Part shown: positions 55,164-64,000 of the stretch, piece by piece
Numbering within the stretch: position 1 is the stretch's first letter
Layout: each line of letters opens with the position of its first letter
Source: Bradyrhizobium zhanjiangense
GTDB taxonomy: Bacteria > Pseudomonadota > Alphaproteobacteria > Rhizobiales > Xanthobacteraceae
Direction: 5' to 3'
NCBI RefSeq assembly: GCF_004114935.1
Contig: NZ_CP022221.1
Location: 2,315,001-2,379,000 of the forward strand
Length of the DNA stretch: 64,000 bases
Translations under genes and position numbers: made by a program
The notes under the pieces: model-generated
The model's database searches: none
What the model was told of the DNA's origin: nothing
What the model saw: the letters and a program-made list of their open reading frames with translations, nothing else

Positions 55164-57527
55164 TTGGAGTTGGTTGATATTCCTTCGCTAGCTCGTCGGC
55201 GTAGGCAGTGGATGCATGCAAAAGGGCTGAAGGAGAGTGAGAAAAATCAGCTCCGGCGCTTGCTCGACACCAAGCTGAAAGAGGCGCACACGCAGTATCT
55301 TGCCAAGAATCCGATGCAGCTGACGATACTGTTGTCTTTGATCCATAATCGTGGTGCATCCCTGCCAGAGAAGCGCACGGCTATGTACGACGCTTACATG
55401 GACATGTTTTTCAGCCGTGAGTCAGAGAAGAGCGATGTCGTGAGGGACAATCGAGATGTTCTCATAGACATACACAGATTCCTAGCGTGGAAGCTGCAAA
55501 CGGCTGCAGAGGCGGGCAACAATGGCAGTATCGAGTACAGTGACCTCAGGGCTACACTGTTCTCGTATCTTGATAAGGAAGGTGAGGATACGACTATTGT
55601 TGATGCGCTATTCAATGGGATTATAGAGCGAGTAGGTGCCTTAGTGTCCAGAGTGCAGGACACTTACGAGTTTGAGGTTCAGCCCTTGCGCGAGTATTTC
55701 GTTGCTAAGTATCTTTACGAGACATCGCCCTATCCCTCGGGCGAAGGAGACGCCACGGGTGACAAATTCGATCGTTTTAATGCTCTTATCCGCAATCCAT
55801 ATTGGTTGAACGTCACGAGATTCTACGGAGGCTGCTTTAACAAAGGTGAGATCCTCACGTTGGTGAATGAGCTTGTGGAACTGGCGAAGACTTCACCATA
55901 CGATCGCACGAGCCATGTTCGATCGATCGCGCTGATGCTTCTTGGTGATTGGGTGTTCACTCAGTATCAGCCTGGCGTGAAAAGTGTCGTCAACTTTATA
56001 ACGGACTACCCGCAACTTCGGCAGTTGCTTGCTTCGGTCGACGAACCCGGCACCGGTTTATGGGGTGTGTTGCCCGAGCGAAGCGGTAGAGCAGACTTCA
56101 TCTCCATTCTGTTCGATCGAATCGTTAGAACGCAATATGTCGATGAGCGTCGTGCCCTCGCTCAGATTATTAATCAAAATGCGACGGCGGAAGAACGCTT
56201 CGACTATTGGCAGCAGGCGCAGTCAAAGATGCTCCATCTAGAGTGGGCGAAGCTTGGTGCGTTATTAGATGTTTACGCAACGGCAAACGAGGTGCGAGCG
56301 GGCGCGCTGCTCGCCACAAAGAGTGAGGCTATCCTTAGTCGGTTCGTGGAGTCTCGTTGCTTTACTCTCCTGGAGAAGTCTGATTGCGCAGACGAGGCGC
56401 GCAAGCTAATCCTTTTTGATGCGAAGTTTAGTGCCGTCGCCTTTGATGGGTCTAATCCTCATAGGCTCAACTGGCTAGCATTGATTTGCGGCGCGTTTCA
56501 GTATGGTTCCGTGTTCGATGTGGGTGCTGTTTCGCTGCGATCCTTTCTTGAGTCGAGAGCCGGGCGCGATAAATTCCTCCCGCGTTCTGCGACGCCCGAG
56601 AACCTCAAGCTGGATGAGCTTCCCGAACCTGAGCGCGGGGTTGTTCTGGCGTATCTCGCTTTTATCGACAATAGTACGGAACTCTTGTCGAGTACGTTAG
56701 CCCCATGGACAGAGTTGGTGACGGCCTTAAGACAAGCTCTCGGAGATAGCCCGGCTTTCGATCGGATCGCGGTCATTAGTGCGGGCATCCGATCTAAGAT
56801 CGATTTGGGAAGCGACGGTGACTTAAGCGCCACGGATGATATCGTCTCGACCGCTCGGTTTGCGAGATTGAAGTCTGGCGCCCATCAATGGTGGCGCGAC
56901 CGTCTAAGCGGAGTCGAGAATGTTGATGCACGGGTTAGATGGTTGTTGCTGTTGTGGTTTTGGGCAACACCACGAACATTGATGAAGCTAGCGTCCTTTC
57001 TTGATGGCTTGCTCGCCGATTTGTCTAACAAAGAATGGACGACCCTGAGCCGAGAGTTCTATTTCCTTTCCACATACGTTCGGCGGTCGGACGAAGCCTC
57101 TTCCGGCCAGAGTTATGATCTAACCGACTTTGAAAAATTCAGTTCTCGGGTCTGTAGCTTCGTGAGACAGCGTCTTCCACTCAAGCCGCAGCTGAAGCTT
57201 GCACAGAACGTCGCGAACGATCCGTCTGCCGAAGCTCCTGAGGTGCAATTTGCGTTGGAGGCGGTAGTTAGGTCTTGCCTAGGCGAATCCAACTGGGAAG
57301 GCGAATTGGGGACCATCAAAGCGCTGTATTCGAGGGGGGCTTACATCCCCCTAGGAATACGTCGAAACTTCGAAGTCCCCGCAGGCGTGGCGAGTGAGGT
57401 GTCGCGCGAGCCCGAAAGCTTTCCTTTGCCTCTAGTCGCCGCCGCGGACGGCGCTTTGCGGGCAGAGGCGGGATCAAAATCGGTAAGCCTGCAAGCGATC
57501 GCGGCGCGAGACAAGTGGTTCCGTTAG
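55164..57527 (+). pseudogene. NACHT-type STAND NTPase, N-terminal half missing
   Basis: About 775 residues of family-like sequence begin near WMHAKGLKESEKNQL (55205). NPMQLTILLSLIHNRGASLP, then KRTAMYDAYMDMFF are the arginine-finger side/winged-helix part of NACHT ATPases, and YEFEVQPLREYFVAKYLYE is their hallmark 'F.H..FREYFAA.yL'. A long helical sensor-like C-terminus follows. P-loop and effector are absent: the frame opens only 14 codons before the homology, at the junction with the GH19-like relic. Whole NACHT proteins act as phage sensors (Avs and related). This truncated copy is probably inactive. Confidence 0.75.
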
Positions 57528-57660
57528 AAGCAGCGAAGAATCAGCATTTGTCGTGACGTGAGATCGATGAACACGAACAGTAGCAAGATGAGCGTTGCTG
57601 TTTCTATTGAGGTCGGCCCCTCCGTCGCAACGTCTGAGCGTGTGACCTTGCCCCCAAGTT

Positions 57661-59042
57661 TTATCCAGTTTTGAGTTCGCCCCGGTGGTTGGATTTGCCC
57701 GTTTGGGCGGTGGGAGCGACGGGAGCTGGCGCGGAGCCTTCGGCATAGCGCAGCGCCAGATCCCGGCGCGGATGACAGGTGAAGGCGAACTCCGACGGGG
57801 TCTTCCATCCGAGCTGCGAGTGTGGTCGTGCGTTGTTGTAATCGGCCCGCCAGCATCCAAGCGTGACGCGGGCCTGGGCCAGCGACGTGAACAGCGTCTC
57901 GTTCAACAATTCATCCCGCAGCCGGCCGTTGATGGGGAAGACGGCCCCGCTCCCTCGGCGCCGGCGATATACTGGCGATGGACGAACCCGCTAACAGGAG
58001 CAATTCACCAATGGAAGCCGCGACAATTGGGTTGGACATTTCGAAGCACGTATTTCACATCCATGCAGTTGATAGCCAAGGCCAAGTGGCCGGTCGCCAA
58101 CGCCTCCGGCGAGGCGAGATCGTGTCGTTCTTCTCCTCGCTCGCACCTTGCCTGGTCGGCATTGAGGCCTGCGCGACTGCTCACCACTGGGCGCGGGAGA
58201 TTCGGCAGTTCGGACACGATGTGAGATTGATCCCGCCAGCCTATGTTAAACCCTACGTACGAAGAGGAGCCAAGAATGACGCCGCTGACGCGGCCGCGAT
58301 CTGCGAAGCCGTCACCCGTCCCAATATGCGGTTCGTTCCAATCAAGAGCGTCGAGAACCAGGGCTTCTTGATGCTTCATCGTGCAACTCTCGATGAAGGC
58401 GTTCTGCATGGGCTTGCCCGGCGCGATGTAGTGCCATGCGACGCGGCTCTGGTCGGCCCAGGTCAGGGTGGCATTGCTGGTGAACTCGCTACCGTTGTCG
58501 CTAACCACCATTTTGGGCTTGCTCCGTTCCATCACCAGCCGGTCCAGTTCCCGCGCGACCCGGGCGCCCGAGAGCGAGGTGTCGGCCACAAGCGCCAGGC
58601 ACTCGCGGGTGCAATCATCGACCACGGTCAGGATGCGGAAGCGGCGGCCGTCGGTGAGCTGATCCGAGACGAAGTCGAGCGACCAGCGGTCGTTCGGCGC
58701 CATCGGCACTGTCATCGGCGCTCGGGTCCCGATCGCCCGCTTGCGGCCGCCACGGCGACGAACCGCGAGCCTCTCTTCCCGGTAGAGCCGGAAGAGTTTC
58801 TTGTGGTTGATCCTATAGCCCTCCCGCTTGAGCAGAACATGCAGGCGCCGATAGCCGAAGCGACGGCGCTCCTGGGCGAGCGCCCTCATGCGTTGGCGCA
58901 GGGCGGCATCATCCGCCCGGGACGTCTGGTATCTGATGGTCATGCGGCAACAGCCGATGGCTTTACACGCCCGCCGTTCGCTCATCCCGTGGGCATCCAC
59001 GAGATGCGCGACAGCTTTCCGCTTCCCCGCGGGCGTCACCAC
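57661..59042 (-). pseudogene. IS3 orfB transposase interrupted by an IS110 fragment
   Basis: The first part (59042 to ~58388) has WSLDFVSDQLTDGRRFRI and VVSDNGSEFTSNATLTW, ending at PGKPMQNAFIES. After the insert the end resumes as [20 protein letters not shown] and NNARPHSQLGWKTPSEFA (57933 to 57661). The third catalytic glutamate is at the break, so no active enzyme is made. Confidence 0.9.
57934..58387 (+). mobile_element. IS110-family fragment (5' part with truncated transposase)
   Basis: From the ATG at 58011 the frame reads ATIGLDISKHVFHIHAVDSQ, VGIEACATAHHWAREI, KNDAADAAAICEAVTRPNMR and SVENQGFLMLH. These are the DEDD catalytic domain of IS110 transposases. After about 125 residues it joins the host orfB directly, so the C-terminal serine domain is gone. 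It lies in opposite orientation to orfB. Confidence 0.85.
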
Positions 59043-59302
59043 TTCTTTCCCAACAAGTCCTTCAGCGCTGCATTGTCCAGCATGGCATCAGCCAGCAACC
59101 GCTTCAGCCGCGTGTTCTCGTCCTCCAGCGTCTTCAGCCGCTTGGCCTCCGAGACCTCCATCCCGCCAAACCTGGCTTTCCATTTGTAGATACTGGCATC
59201 ACTGACGCCGTGCTTCCGGCACAGATCGGCAACCGAAACGCCAGCCTCGTGCTCCTTCAAAATCCCGATGATCTGCTCTTCCGAAAAGCGGCTGCGCTTC
59301 AT
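59036..59302 (-). CDS. IS3 orfA, helix-turn-helix protein
   Basis: 88 residues from the ATG at 59302 (MKRSRFSEEQIIGILKEHEA, then GVSDASIYKWKARFGG and a leucine zipper-like LEDENTRLKRLLADAML), ending GKKW. It is intact. The frame overlaps the beginning of orfB, whose frame opens with GTG at 59042, so the fused transposase is made by frameshifting. Confidence 0.9.
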   Translation of the reverse strand: MKRSRFSEEQIIGILKEHEAGVSVADLCRKHGVSDASIYKWKARFGGMEVSEAKRLKTLEDENTRLKRLLADAMLDNAALKDLLGKKW

Positions 59303-59668
59303 GCTCTGGTCCTTGTCTTGGGCCAGAGCGAACTTCAACCTGGATTAAGCCTGAGGGGCAAGGTCACGTGGGCTCACGTTGCGTGATCTATCGCATATCT
59401 AGGAAATCGCTTCATGGCCTTGGCGCGGGTCTTCAAGGTGACTTTGGTGTACATCTCCTCCTGTGTTCTCTCGACCATGTTTTGAGATGGCATTCAAGGT
59501 CAGCAGCTCGATGCCAACTTCCTTCCTCCCACGGCTCGTATTTGAGTTCCGATTGAGAAAAGCTAATACCGGAAATAGACGAACGATCTTTGTATCTTCG
59601 TCGCGTTGGGTTTGGTATTGTCAAGCCTTGGTCGATCAGCATGTTTGCTATGCTACAGGGGGAGGCAC

Positions 59669-60205
59669 ATGGCGTGCAGCATCGAACACTTTGGTCACGT
59701 ACTCGCAATTGCATTCAGCGTGAGCGCGATACTGTATTATATCGAACTGCGCGAACTAATAACGAAACGGAGAGAGGAGGCCGTGGCGATTCATGAGGCC
59801 GCGCGAAAGGCTGCCAACAAAGAATGGGCTGATGAGCTTGTTCAGAACATTAGAAAAGATATGGACAACGCGAGAGCCGCGAACCGGCCCTGGATGCTCA
59901 CACCCACTCGGGAGCCGAGCGAAGAAGAACTCAAAAACGAGTCCAGACTTTTATCGAGAATGTTATTGCTCGATTACAGCGGCACTCTCCTGAGAGCGTT
60001 CCCATTCATCACAACAGCGTTGGTCTTTTTGTCTACAGCAACGTCATTAGGCGCCTTACTTGTTGCTGGTTATTATCCGGAGGCGCAACCCGGCTGCAGT
60101 TACATGACCTTCATTCTAGCTATTTCCTTTGCTTCGATAGTTTGGAATGTTTTGGTGTACTGGATCTACATCCCAAAAATATCGTCGTGGGTGGCGAAGG
60201 GCTGA
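59669..60205 (+). CDS. Small integral membrane protein, function unknown
   Basis: 178 residues from the ATG at 59669, placed after GGGGGAGG; an earlier ATG at 59606 has no site. One N-terminal membrane helix (HVLAIAFSVSAILYYIEL) leads to a charged region (REEAVAIHEAARKAANKEWA) and two C-terminal helices (TTALVFLSTATSLGALLV and FILAISFASIVWNVLVYW). It resembles no family I can name. It is intact and well initiated. Confidence 0.65.
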   Translation: MACSIEHFGHVLAIAFSVSAILYYIELRELITKRREEAVAIHEAARKAANKEWADELVQNIRKDMDNARAANRPWMLTPTREPSEEELKNESRLLSRMLLLDYSGTLLRAFPFITTALVFLSTATSLGALLVAGYYPEAQPGCSYMTFILAISFASIVWNVLVYWIYIPKISSWVAKG

Positions 60206-60295
60206 AGCCGTTCAGGCTCGCCAGAGACTCCTCTATCTTGCCAGTGTCGTGCTGCAGAGCAGCATCCAATCATATCTTTCCTCTAATATGTACTC

Positions 60296-60610
60296 ATGAA
60301 CGACGGAATGCCATTTGACCTTCTGCCGAAGCCGCCCTCTTTCACGGACGAAGAAGTGCGCGAACAAAGCCTCGGCGTCCAAATGGTCAAGGTTACAAAC
60401 CAAGGAATAACCTACACCGCCGCACAGAACGCGCCGAGCCTTCCCATATCCGTCGGCGCACCCGTCCACGCTATCATCGGCCAAATCTACGCGACGGGTT
60501 CACTTCAGTTTGTGGCGCTCGTACCTTCCACAATCGTACTGAGCGTTACGACATACCAAGAGAGCCGACGTCGATGCGCTCAAAACGTGGCTAACCGAAC
60601 AAGCTTGTAA
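60296..60610 (+). CDS. Possible small hypothetical protein
   Basis: 104 residues starting MNDGMPFDLLPKPPSFTDEE, ordinary composition in the first 75 residues. The ribosome-binding site is weak (TAATATGTACTC). The 3' third (SRRRCAQNVANRTSL) looks less gene-like and may follow a frameshift. No domain recognised. 60611-60882 holds nothing visible. Confidence 0.35.
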   Translation: MNDGMPFDLLPKPPSFTDEEVREQSLGVQMVKVTNQGITYTAAQNAPSLPISVGAPVHAIIGQIYATGSLQFVALVPSTIVLSVTTYQESRRRCAQNVANRTSL

Positions 60611-60882
60611 ACGGTAATCGCGTCACTTTCTGATGCTGGGTTGCCAGAGTTGTACGAAACGTTCGCGCAGCCAAGCTAAGCTCCAGCTGTTCGATCAAGA
60701 GCGATATCTTCCTAGTCAGATGTCATCAGTGAATGCAGCGCCGCGCTGCGCTGCGACCTAGGTGAAGCAGCTATTCCTAGCTTTTCCTCGACCAAATAGC
60801 TTCGTTTCGTCCGTTGGACTTGGGACCTGCGCACTTATGGTCACGTGCAGCGACGAGAATTCGTTGGCGAGCGGACATAGTC

Positions 60883-61164
60883 TTAAGGTACGGCGGCAGC
60901 GCCTCTCCCGCCAGCTCGGCAGACCGCGCAATCGATAACTTCGCCAAAAGGAGGGATGCTATACGCGCCGGTTTTCGGGTCACGACGATATCGTAGGCAG
61001 GGTGCGGGCGGAGGACCGGTCGGGACACAGATGTATGGGGGAGGGCCCATCGATGCGGCTGTGCGCGCAACCAACGCATGAGCCTCGGGTTCAGTCAGCG
61101 TCCTAGCCCGGTTGAAGCCCTCCGGGACGACAGGACGAGATTTAGGTTTCCGTGCTTTGGCCAT
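60883..61164 (-). CDS. Small hypothetical protein with four cysteines
   Basis: 93 residues from an ATG at 61164: MAKARKPKSRPVVPEGFNRA, then LTEPEAHALVARTAASMGPP and CLRYRRDPKTGAYSIPPFGE, ending with VIDCAVCRAGG. The basic start and scattered cysteines (one CxxC) are suggestive, but no family is known to me. It is in the same direction as the lipoprotein gene, but divided from it by 17 bases only, so it lies downstream of it. Confidence 0.45.
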   Translation of the reverse strand: MAKARKPKSRPVVPEGFNRARTLTEPEAHALVARTAASMGPPPYICVPTGPPPAPCLRYRRDPKTGAYSIPPFGEVIDCAVCRAGGRGAAAVP

Positions 61165-61180
61165 TTCGAAATATCCAAAG

Positions 61181-62020
61181 CTAGCGATTTAGTGCGTTTC
61201 TCACTCCCGTTTCGATGCCGTTCGCGATCTGAGCAGAGAGATGCAGGTCAGCGGCACGCCTGTCAGGCACGCGGCTTGCCACCGTAATTCTCCGACCATT
61301 TCTTGTTGCTTCCACGACGCCCGGAACGGCTGGTCCCAGCGTGATCGTCAGATCATTTGTTCTCGTGCGATCCAGGCTCAGGAAGTTGCCGCTCGGATTG
61401 ACGGTAACTCTGGTGAGTGTCCAGCTCGGAGTGGCTGTGGCATTGGTGTTGATCACAAATTTTACCTGGTGCTGCAAGATTGAATCCTTCACTGCAATCG
61501 TAGTCGTCTTGAAATTGACGGTGTTGGTCATGGAGGCGCTGACAGCAGTGAATAGCCACTCCGAAAGCTTCAAATCGCTCTGCAGCAGGAATGCGCCATT
61601 CGGGCGCGACTCGTCAGAGCACGTTGCCTTCTGCAAGTCGGAAACCAGATAATAAGCGTCAATCTTGTTCGTCCTCGTTGCATCTGAGGATACGGACAGT
61701 CCAGCGCCCAGGGAGAACACTGCGGTTGCCGGGCTGGGGGGCGTCCAAGTGACTCCCGGGGCTAACGCTCCCTTTTCATCGTAGGTCAGCGTAAGCGTAG
61801 ACTGAATACCAAATCCGTCCAGGAATGTGCCGCCTGGGAAAGCCGCATGCAGATCGGCCACTGCCGCACGCAACTCGCATGTTATGTTGATCAGAATTGC
61901 TTGAACAAAGCGCTGCCCCTCAACGCGATCACCAGAATCGTCAATCGGTGGCACGCGGAGTCCACATCCCAACAGCGCTCCCATGATCATAGTGAGCGCA
62001 AGCAATCGTATCGCGGACAT
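61181..62020 (-). CDS. Outer-membrane-type lipoprotein, function unknown
   Basis: 279 residues from the ATG at 62020, after GGGAGACGATCGC. A short signal (MSAIRLLALTMIMGALLGCG) ends in the lipobox LLGC, so it is lipidated. The mature part is beta-rich with Thr/Ser stretches (LTLTYDEKGALAPGVTWTPP, VNFKTTTIAVKDSILQHQVK). No domain recognised. Such proteins are frequent next to other secreted unknowns in Bradyrhizobium-like genomes; that comparison is from memory. Confidence 0.7.
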   Translation of the reverse strand: MSAIRLLALTMIMGALLGCGLRVPPIDDSGDRVEGQRFVQAILINITCELRAAVADLHAAFPGGTFLDGFGIQSTLTLTYDEKGALAPGVTWTPPSPATAVFSLGAGLSVSSDATRTNKIDAYYLVSDLQKATCSDESRPNGAFLLQSDLKLSEWLFTAVSASMTNTVNFKTTTIAVKDSILQHQVKFVINTNATATPSWTLTRVTVNPSGNFLSLDRTRTNDLTITLGPAVPGVVEATRNGRRITVASRVPDRRAADLHLSAQIANGIETGVRNALNR

Positions 62021-62390
62021 GCGATCGTCTCCCGTCCGAAGCTCTTCAATTTCTGAACGTCTCCTGCGATTGTTGAAGCAACGAAATACGACTTTCTGGA
62101 AAAGAGCAATAATCAAGGGTTGAGGAAATGATACATTTCAATTGTGCGACTTTGCGGCAACACTTCTGGCTCGTAGGCGAGGTCGAAAGATGTCGTCGTG
62201 AGTACCCGGTTCGGCCTCCGTTGGACTCGCGGGCTAGGAAAGCGGATTTGCATCTGGCGGAGACGGGGGAGATAATGGCCGGCAGTTCAGGGGGCGCTTG
62301 GAGCGCCGCGCTGGTCGGTTGCTTGAGCGGCCGCGCCGCCCGCACGCGGGGGCGACAGGCTGGATCGTGCTTGCCGTCGAACATTCGCAA

Positions 62391-63405
62391 TTACCGAGTG
62401 TGGCTTCCCACAATGGCTCCAGGCATGACGACAACAGCTGGGATTTTAGCCACTCCAATTTTCAACAGCGGCGGGGCGCCAGCCGGCAATGAATAGGTCT
62501 CCCCAATACGACGGCACATCTTATCATAAGCGTCGATCGCTAGTTGAATTGACGTGTTTGCGGACTTTAGAAACTCGTCTGCTTGCTTTTGCATAGGCTC
62601 GGTTAGTGGAGCGATGCGTCGTTTGATGCTTTCGCGCATAACCTCAAAAGCGTCTCTGCCGTTGATCGTCGGGGGAGCTCGATAGAGAGGTGTTATCGGT
62701 GCCCCGTCTCGAACTCCGATGCAGGTGTAAGTCGTTTCGCCAACTATGGTGCAATTTATTTTGAAGTGAGCGTCAGGCGACATTTGACGGCCAACTTTAT
62801 CTCTAATGACACTAACTCGCCTCACAAAGTCGTCCATCGTTGGTCGTGCGCTCCTGATGTGGCCCTGATCATGGTCGAGCTCGTAGAGCGCATAGAGCGT
62901 AAATAGCCGGTAAGCCATTGCGGTCGTCGTGACAAAGAGCGCCTGGTCGTAATTTAGCGACAGCGGGACCAAGCTTGCGGTCGTCGTGTCGCATGTTTCA
63001 AGAAGGTACTTGTTACGCAATCGATTGCTCGCCCGCAGGCTCGAATACTGATAAAGATTGGTGTTGATGCCCTGCAAGTCCGCGCGACATCTGCTCGATC
63101 ACTCTTTCATCCAGCTGACGTCTTAGTTCAGCAGAGACAAATGCCTCTAATTCAGCGATGGCGTTTTTGAGCCAGGACTGTACATCCGAAATGACCGGAT
63201 CACCTAACGCACTGGCCAACAACCGGCCTCCGACGTAACTGATCGCGCCTTGCAGCAGTGCAAGTCCAACAAACGCCGCTGCGGATCCAAGTGTAACCGG
63301 CTCTTGTGCTGCGGCCGATCTGCTGAACGGCAGCGTCGTTGCCATCAGGCCGCAAATCATCTCGCGCCGCGAAGCGAAGATTCGATTTTCGGTCCGATCC
63401 TGCAT
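62391..63405 (-). pseudogene. Tat-signal secreted protein, one frameshift
   Basis: The first frame (63405 on) has a twin-arginine-like signal (ASRREMICGLMATTLPFSRS, then AAAQE) and ELRRQLDERVIEQMSRGL. The second frame takes up exactly there with QGINTNLYQYSSLRASNRLR and runs to 62391 (KINCTIVGETTYTCIGVRDG, AGAPPLLKIGVAK). A single base gained or lost near 63060 separates them. Function unknown. It lies between the beta-propeller gene and the lipoprotein gene in one direction. Confidence 0.6.
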
Positions 63406-63457
63406 TTTTCCCGCCAGATCCGTACGTCTAGTCACCCTGAACCATGCTCAATGTTTC

Positions 63458-64000
63458 CTATTGCAGCGAAAGTTCATATAAGCCTCTCCCGTGCGTCGCC
63501 GCCCGCATTAACCGCTGAGTCGGGTGAATTTGCAGATCGAAAACCGGCGCATCGGGCAAGCCGTTCTCAAGCGGATTCCAATTGAGACCGCCGTCGGGAG
63601 AATGCCAGACGCCAACATCAGCGCCGACGTAGACGTTATTGGGGGCCGTCTGGTCAACGGCCAGGGCGTTATGCTCAACGTCAAGGAGGCCGGTCGCTCC
63701 GGCACCACTGCGGACTTCCCAGCGTGTTCCGTCGAAGTGCCAGACCCTGCGACGGTCTCCTATTCCTCCAAAGGCGACATAGATGGAGCCGCTATTCGCG
63801 TCGGCCCAGTCCACTGCAACATCGGCGATAAGGCCCGATACTCCGAGCGGCGCGGCGGGCGCGTCGTCGAGCCGCCTAATCTGCCATGCATTGCCCGAGC
63901 GATCCGCTCGAAACACTTGGCCGCGCGTCGTCCCAATGAACAGACGGTTTGCCGAGGCAAATGCAAGTGCGAACGCGTCACCCGTCGAAGCCCCACCGGG
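63458..64000 (-). CDS. BNR/beta-propeller-type repeat protein, C-terminal part (runs off the window)
   Basis: The frame is open to the window edge. It shows repeating blades: NRLFIGTTRGQVFRADRSGN, SIYVAFGGIGDRRRVWHFDG and NNVYVGADVGVWHSPDGGLN (an Asp-box-like SxDGGxxW), ending THGRGLYELSLQ. This is the usual end of sialidase/VPS10-like propellers. Start and most of the protein are outside the window. The role cannot be told. Confidence 0.75.
   Translation of the reverse strand, partial: PGGASTGDAFALAFASANRLFIGTTRGQVFRADRSGNAWQIRRLDDAPAAPLGVSGLIADVAVDWADANSGSIYVAFGGIGDRRRVWHFDGTRWEVRSGAGATGLLDVEHNALAVDQTAPNNVYVGADVGVWHSPDGGLNWNPLENGLPDAPVFDLQIHPTQRLMRAATHGRGLYELSLQ

Larger units (their letters stand above)
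53473..55205 (-). pseudogene. GH19 chitinase/lysozyme-like gene split by IS5 and truncated at its 5' end
   Basis: The first part (about 55205-54723) holds ELAKEYQPTPKIKPQPLLAC, RILAYILGSISYDSADFTR and SSENFSYSAVSQLPQKWRDR. The second (53892-53473) holds FVLAYDDNDFGNQPG, DDGWLFRPRGMYQLVGREQY and TLPDALWDAKISAKVTF. Removing the element and one CTAG joins them exactly in frame (HPKELANFVLAYDD). The pattern is that of GH19-like muramidases/chitinases, although the 'HES' glutamate reads YDS. The 5' end, with any signal peptide, is lost where it meets the NACHT-type gene near 55200. Confidence 0.65.
57643..59366 (-). mobile_element. IS3-family (IS407-like) element carrying an IS110 fragment
   Basis: Ends start TGACCTTGCCCC and, reversed, TGACCTTGCCCCTCAGG; the imperfect inverted repeats run about 35 bp. 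The 4-bp target duplication CGTG is present at 57639-57642 and 59367-59370. Its length of 1,724 bp includes about 455 bp of foreign IS110 DNA within orfB; without it the element is the usual ~1.27 kb. It is related to but distinct from the copy at 34.9 kb. Confidence 0.9.

Noticed and set aside
54727..55359. Extension of the GH19-like frame to an ATG at 55359
   Set aside because: The part beyond about 55205 is the antisense of the NACHT-type gene and has no family-like sequence.
58388..59189. Plus-strand continuation of the IS110 frame as a 400-residue protein
   Set aside because: Beyond 58387 it is only the antisense of the IS3 orfB and orfA genes.

Overview
The window is high-GC DNA from an alphaproteobacterium. 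The mix of Liv-type ABC transport, CaiB-type CoA transferases, MHS-family transporters, rhizobial IS3, IS5 and IS110 elements, a PrtN-like phage regulator and a NodU-like carbamoyltransferase suggests Bradyrhizobium or a close relative. The genus is inferred; there is no rRNA, tRNA or housekeeping gene to confirm it. I found no tRNA and no CRISPR array.

Bases 1 to 15.4 kb are ordinary, well-kept chromosome-type catabolic DNA: the end of a livF, an amidohydrolase, a Tat-exported amino-acid/amide-type binding protein, an enoyl-CoA hydratase, an MHS transporter, a CehA/McbA-type metallohydrolase, a LacI-type regulator, a CaiB-type CoA transferase, and then a GH88 hydrolase, a DapA-family dehydratase/aldolase and an aldehyde dehydrogenase. 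A 16-bp palindrome (CTGAAATCGATTTCAG) recurs next to matching promoters in front of the transporter and the CoA transferase, and imperfectly in front of the hydratase. This makes a small regulon of the LacI protein likely.

From 15.4 to 24 kb the content changes. After a broken AbiEii-type nucleotidyltransferase comes a tightly coupled three-gene operon (PurF-like protein without its catalytic cysteine, HAD phosphatase, 3-hydroxyisobutyrate-dehydrogenase-like enzyme). It faces away from a degenerate aminotransferase and an intact NodU/TobZ-type carbamoyltransferase. Together they look like the remains of a pathway for a carbamoylated ribosyl small molecule.

From 24 to 38.6 kb lies a defence and toxin region: a truncated TrlF-like ATPase, a Fic protein, a giant transglutaminase/DUF4011/SF1-helicase/Vsr-like nuclease/DUF3320 protein, a decayed second copy of the fic 3' end, a broken IS3 element, and hipBA with three perfect or near-perfect operators.

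From 38.9 to 47.2 kb is a decayed phage or integrative element: frameshifted AlpA, a frameshifted TOPRIM primase-helicase, a 133-bp nested dyad of 9-bp-spaced repeats right after it, an orphan small terminase, several tiny genes, a compact reverse transcriptase with an overlapping small upstream gene, a broken resolvase with a res-like site, and a PrtN-like regulator. A two-gene module with an IrrE-like fold lacking HExxH follows.

From 49.6 to 64 kb come a c-type cytochrome pair (one with an in-frame stop), a GH19-like gene cleanly split by an intact IS5 element, a NACHT-type NTPase missing its N-terminal half, an IS3 element carrying an IS110 fragment, and a set of small membrane, lipoprotein and secreted genes ending in a beta-propeller protein that runs off the window.
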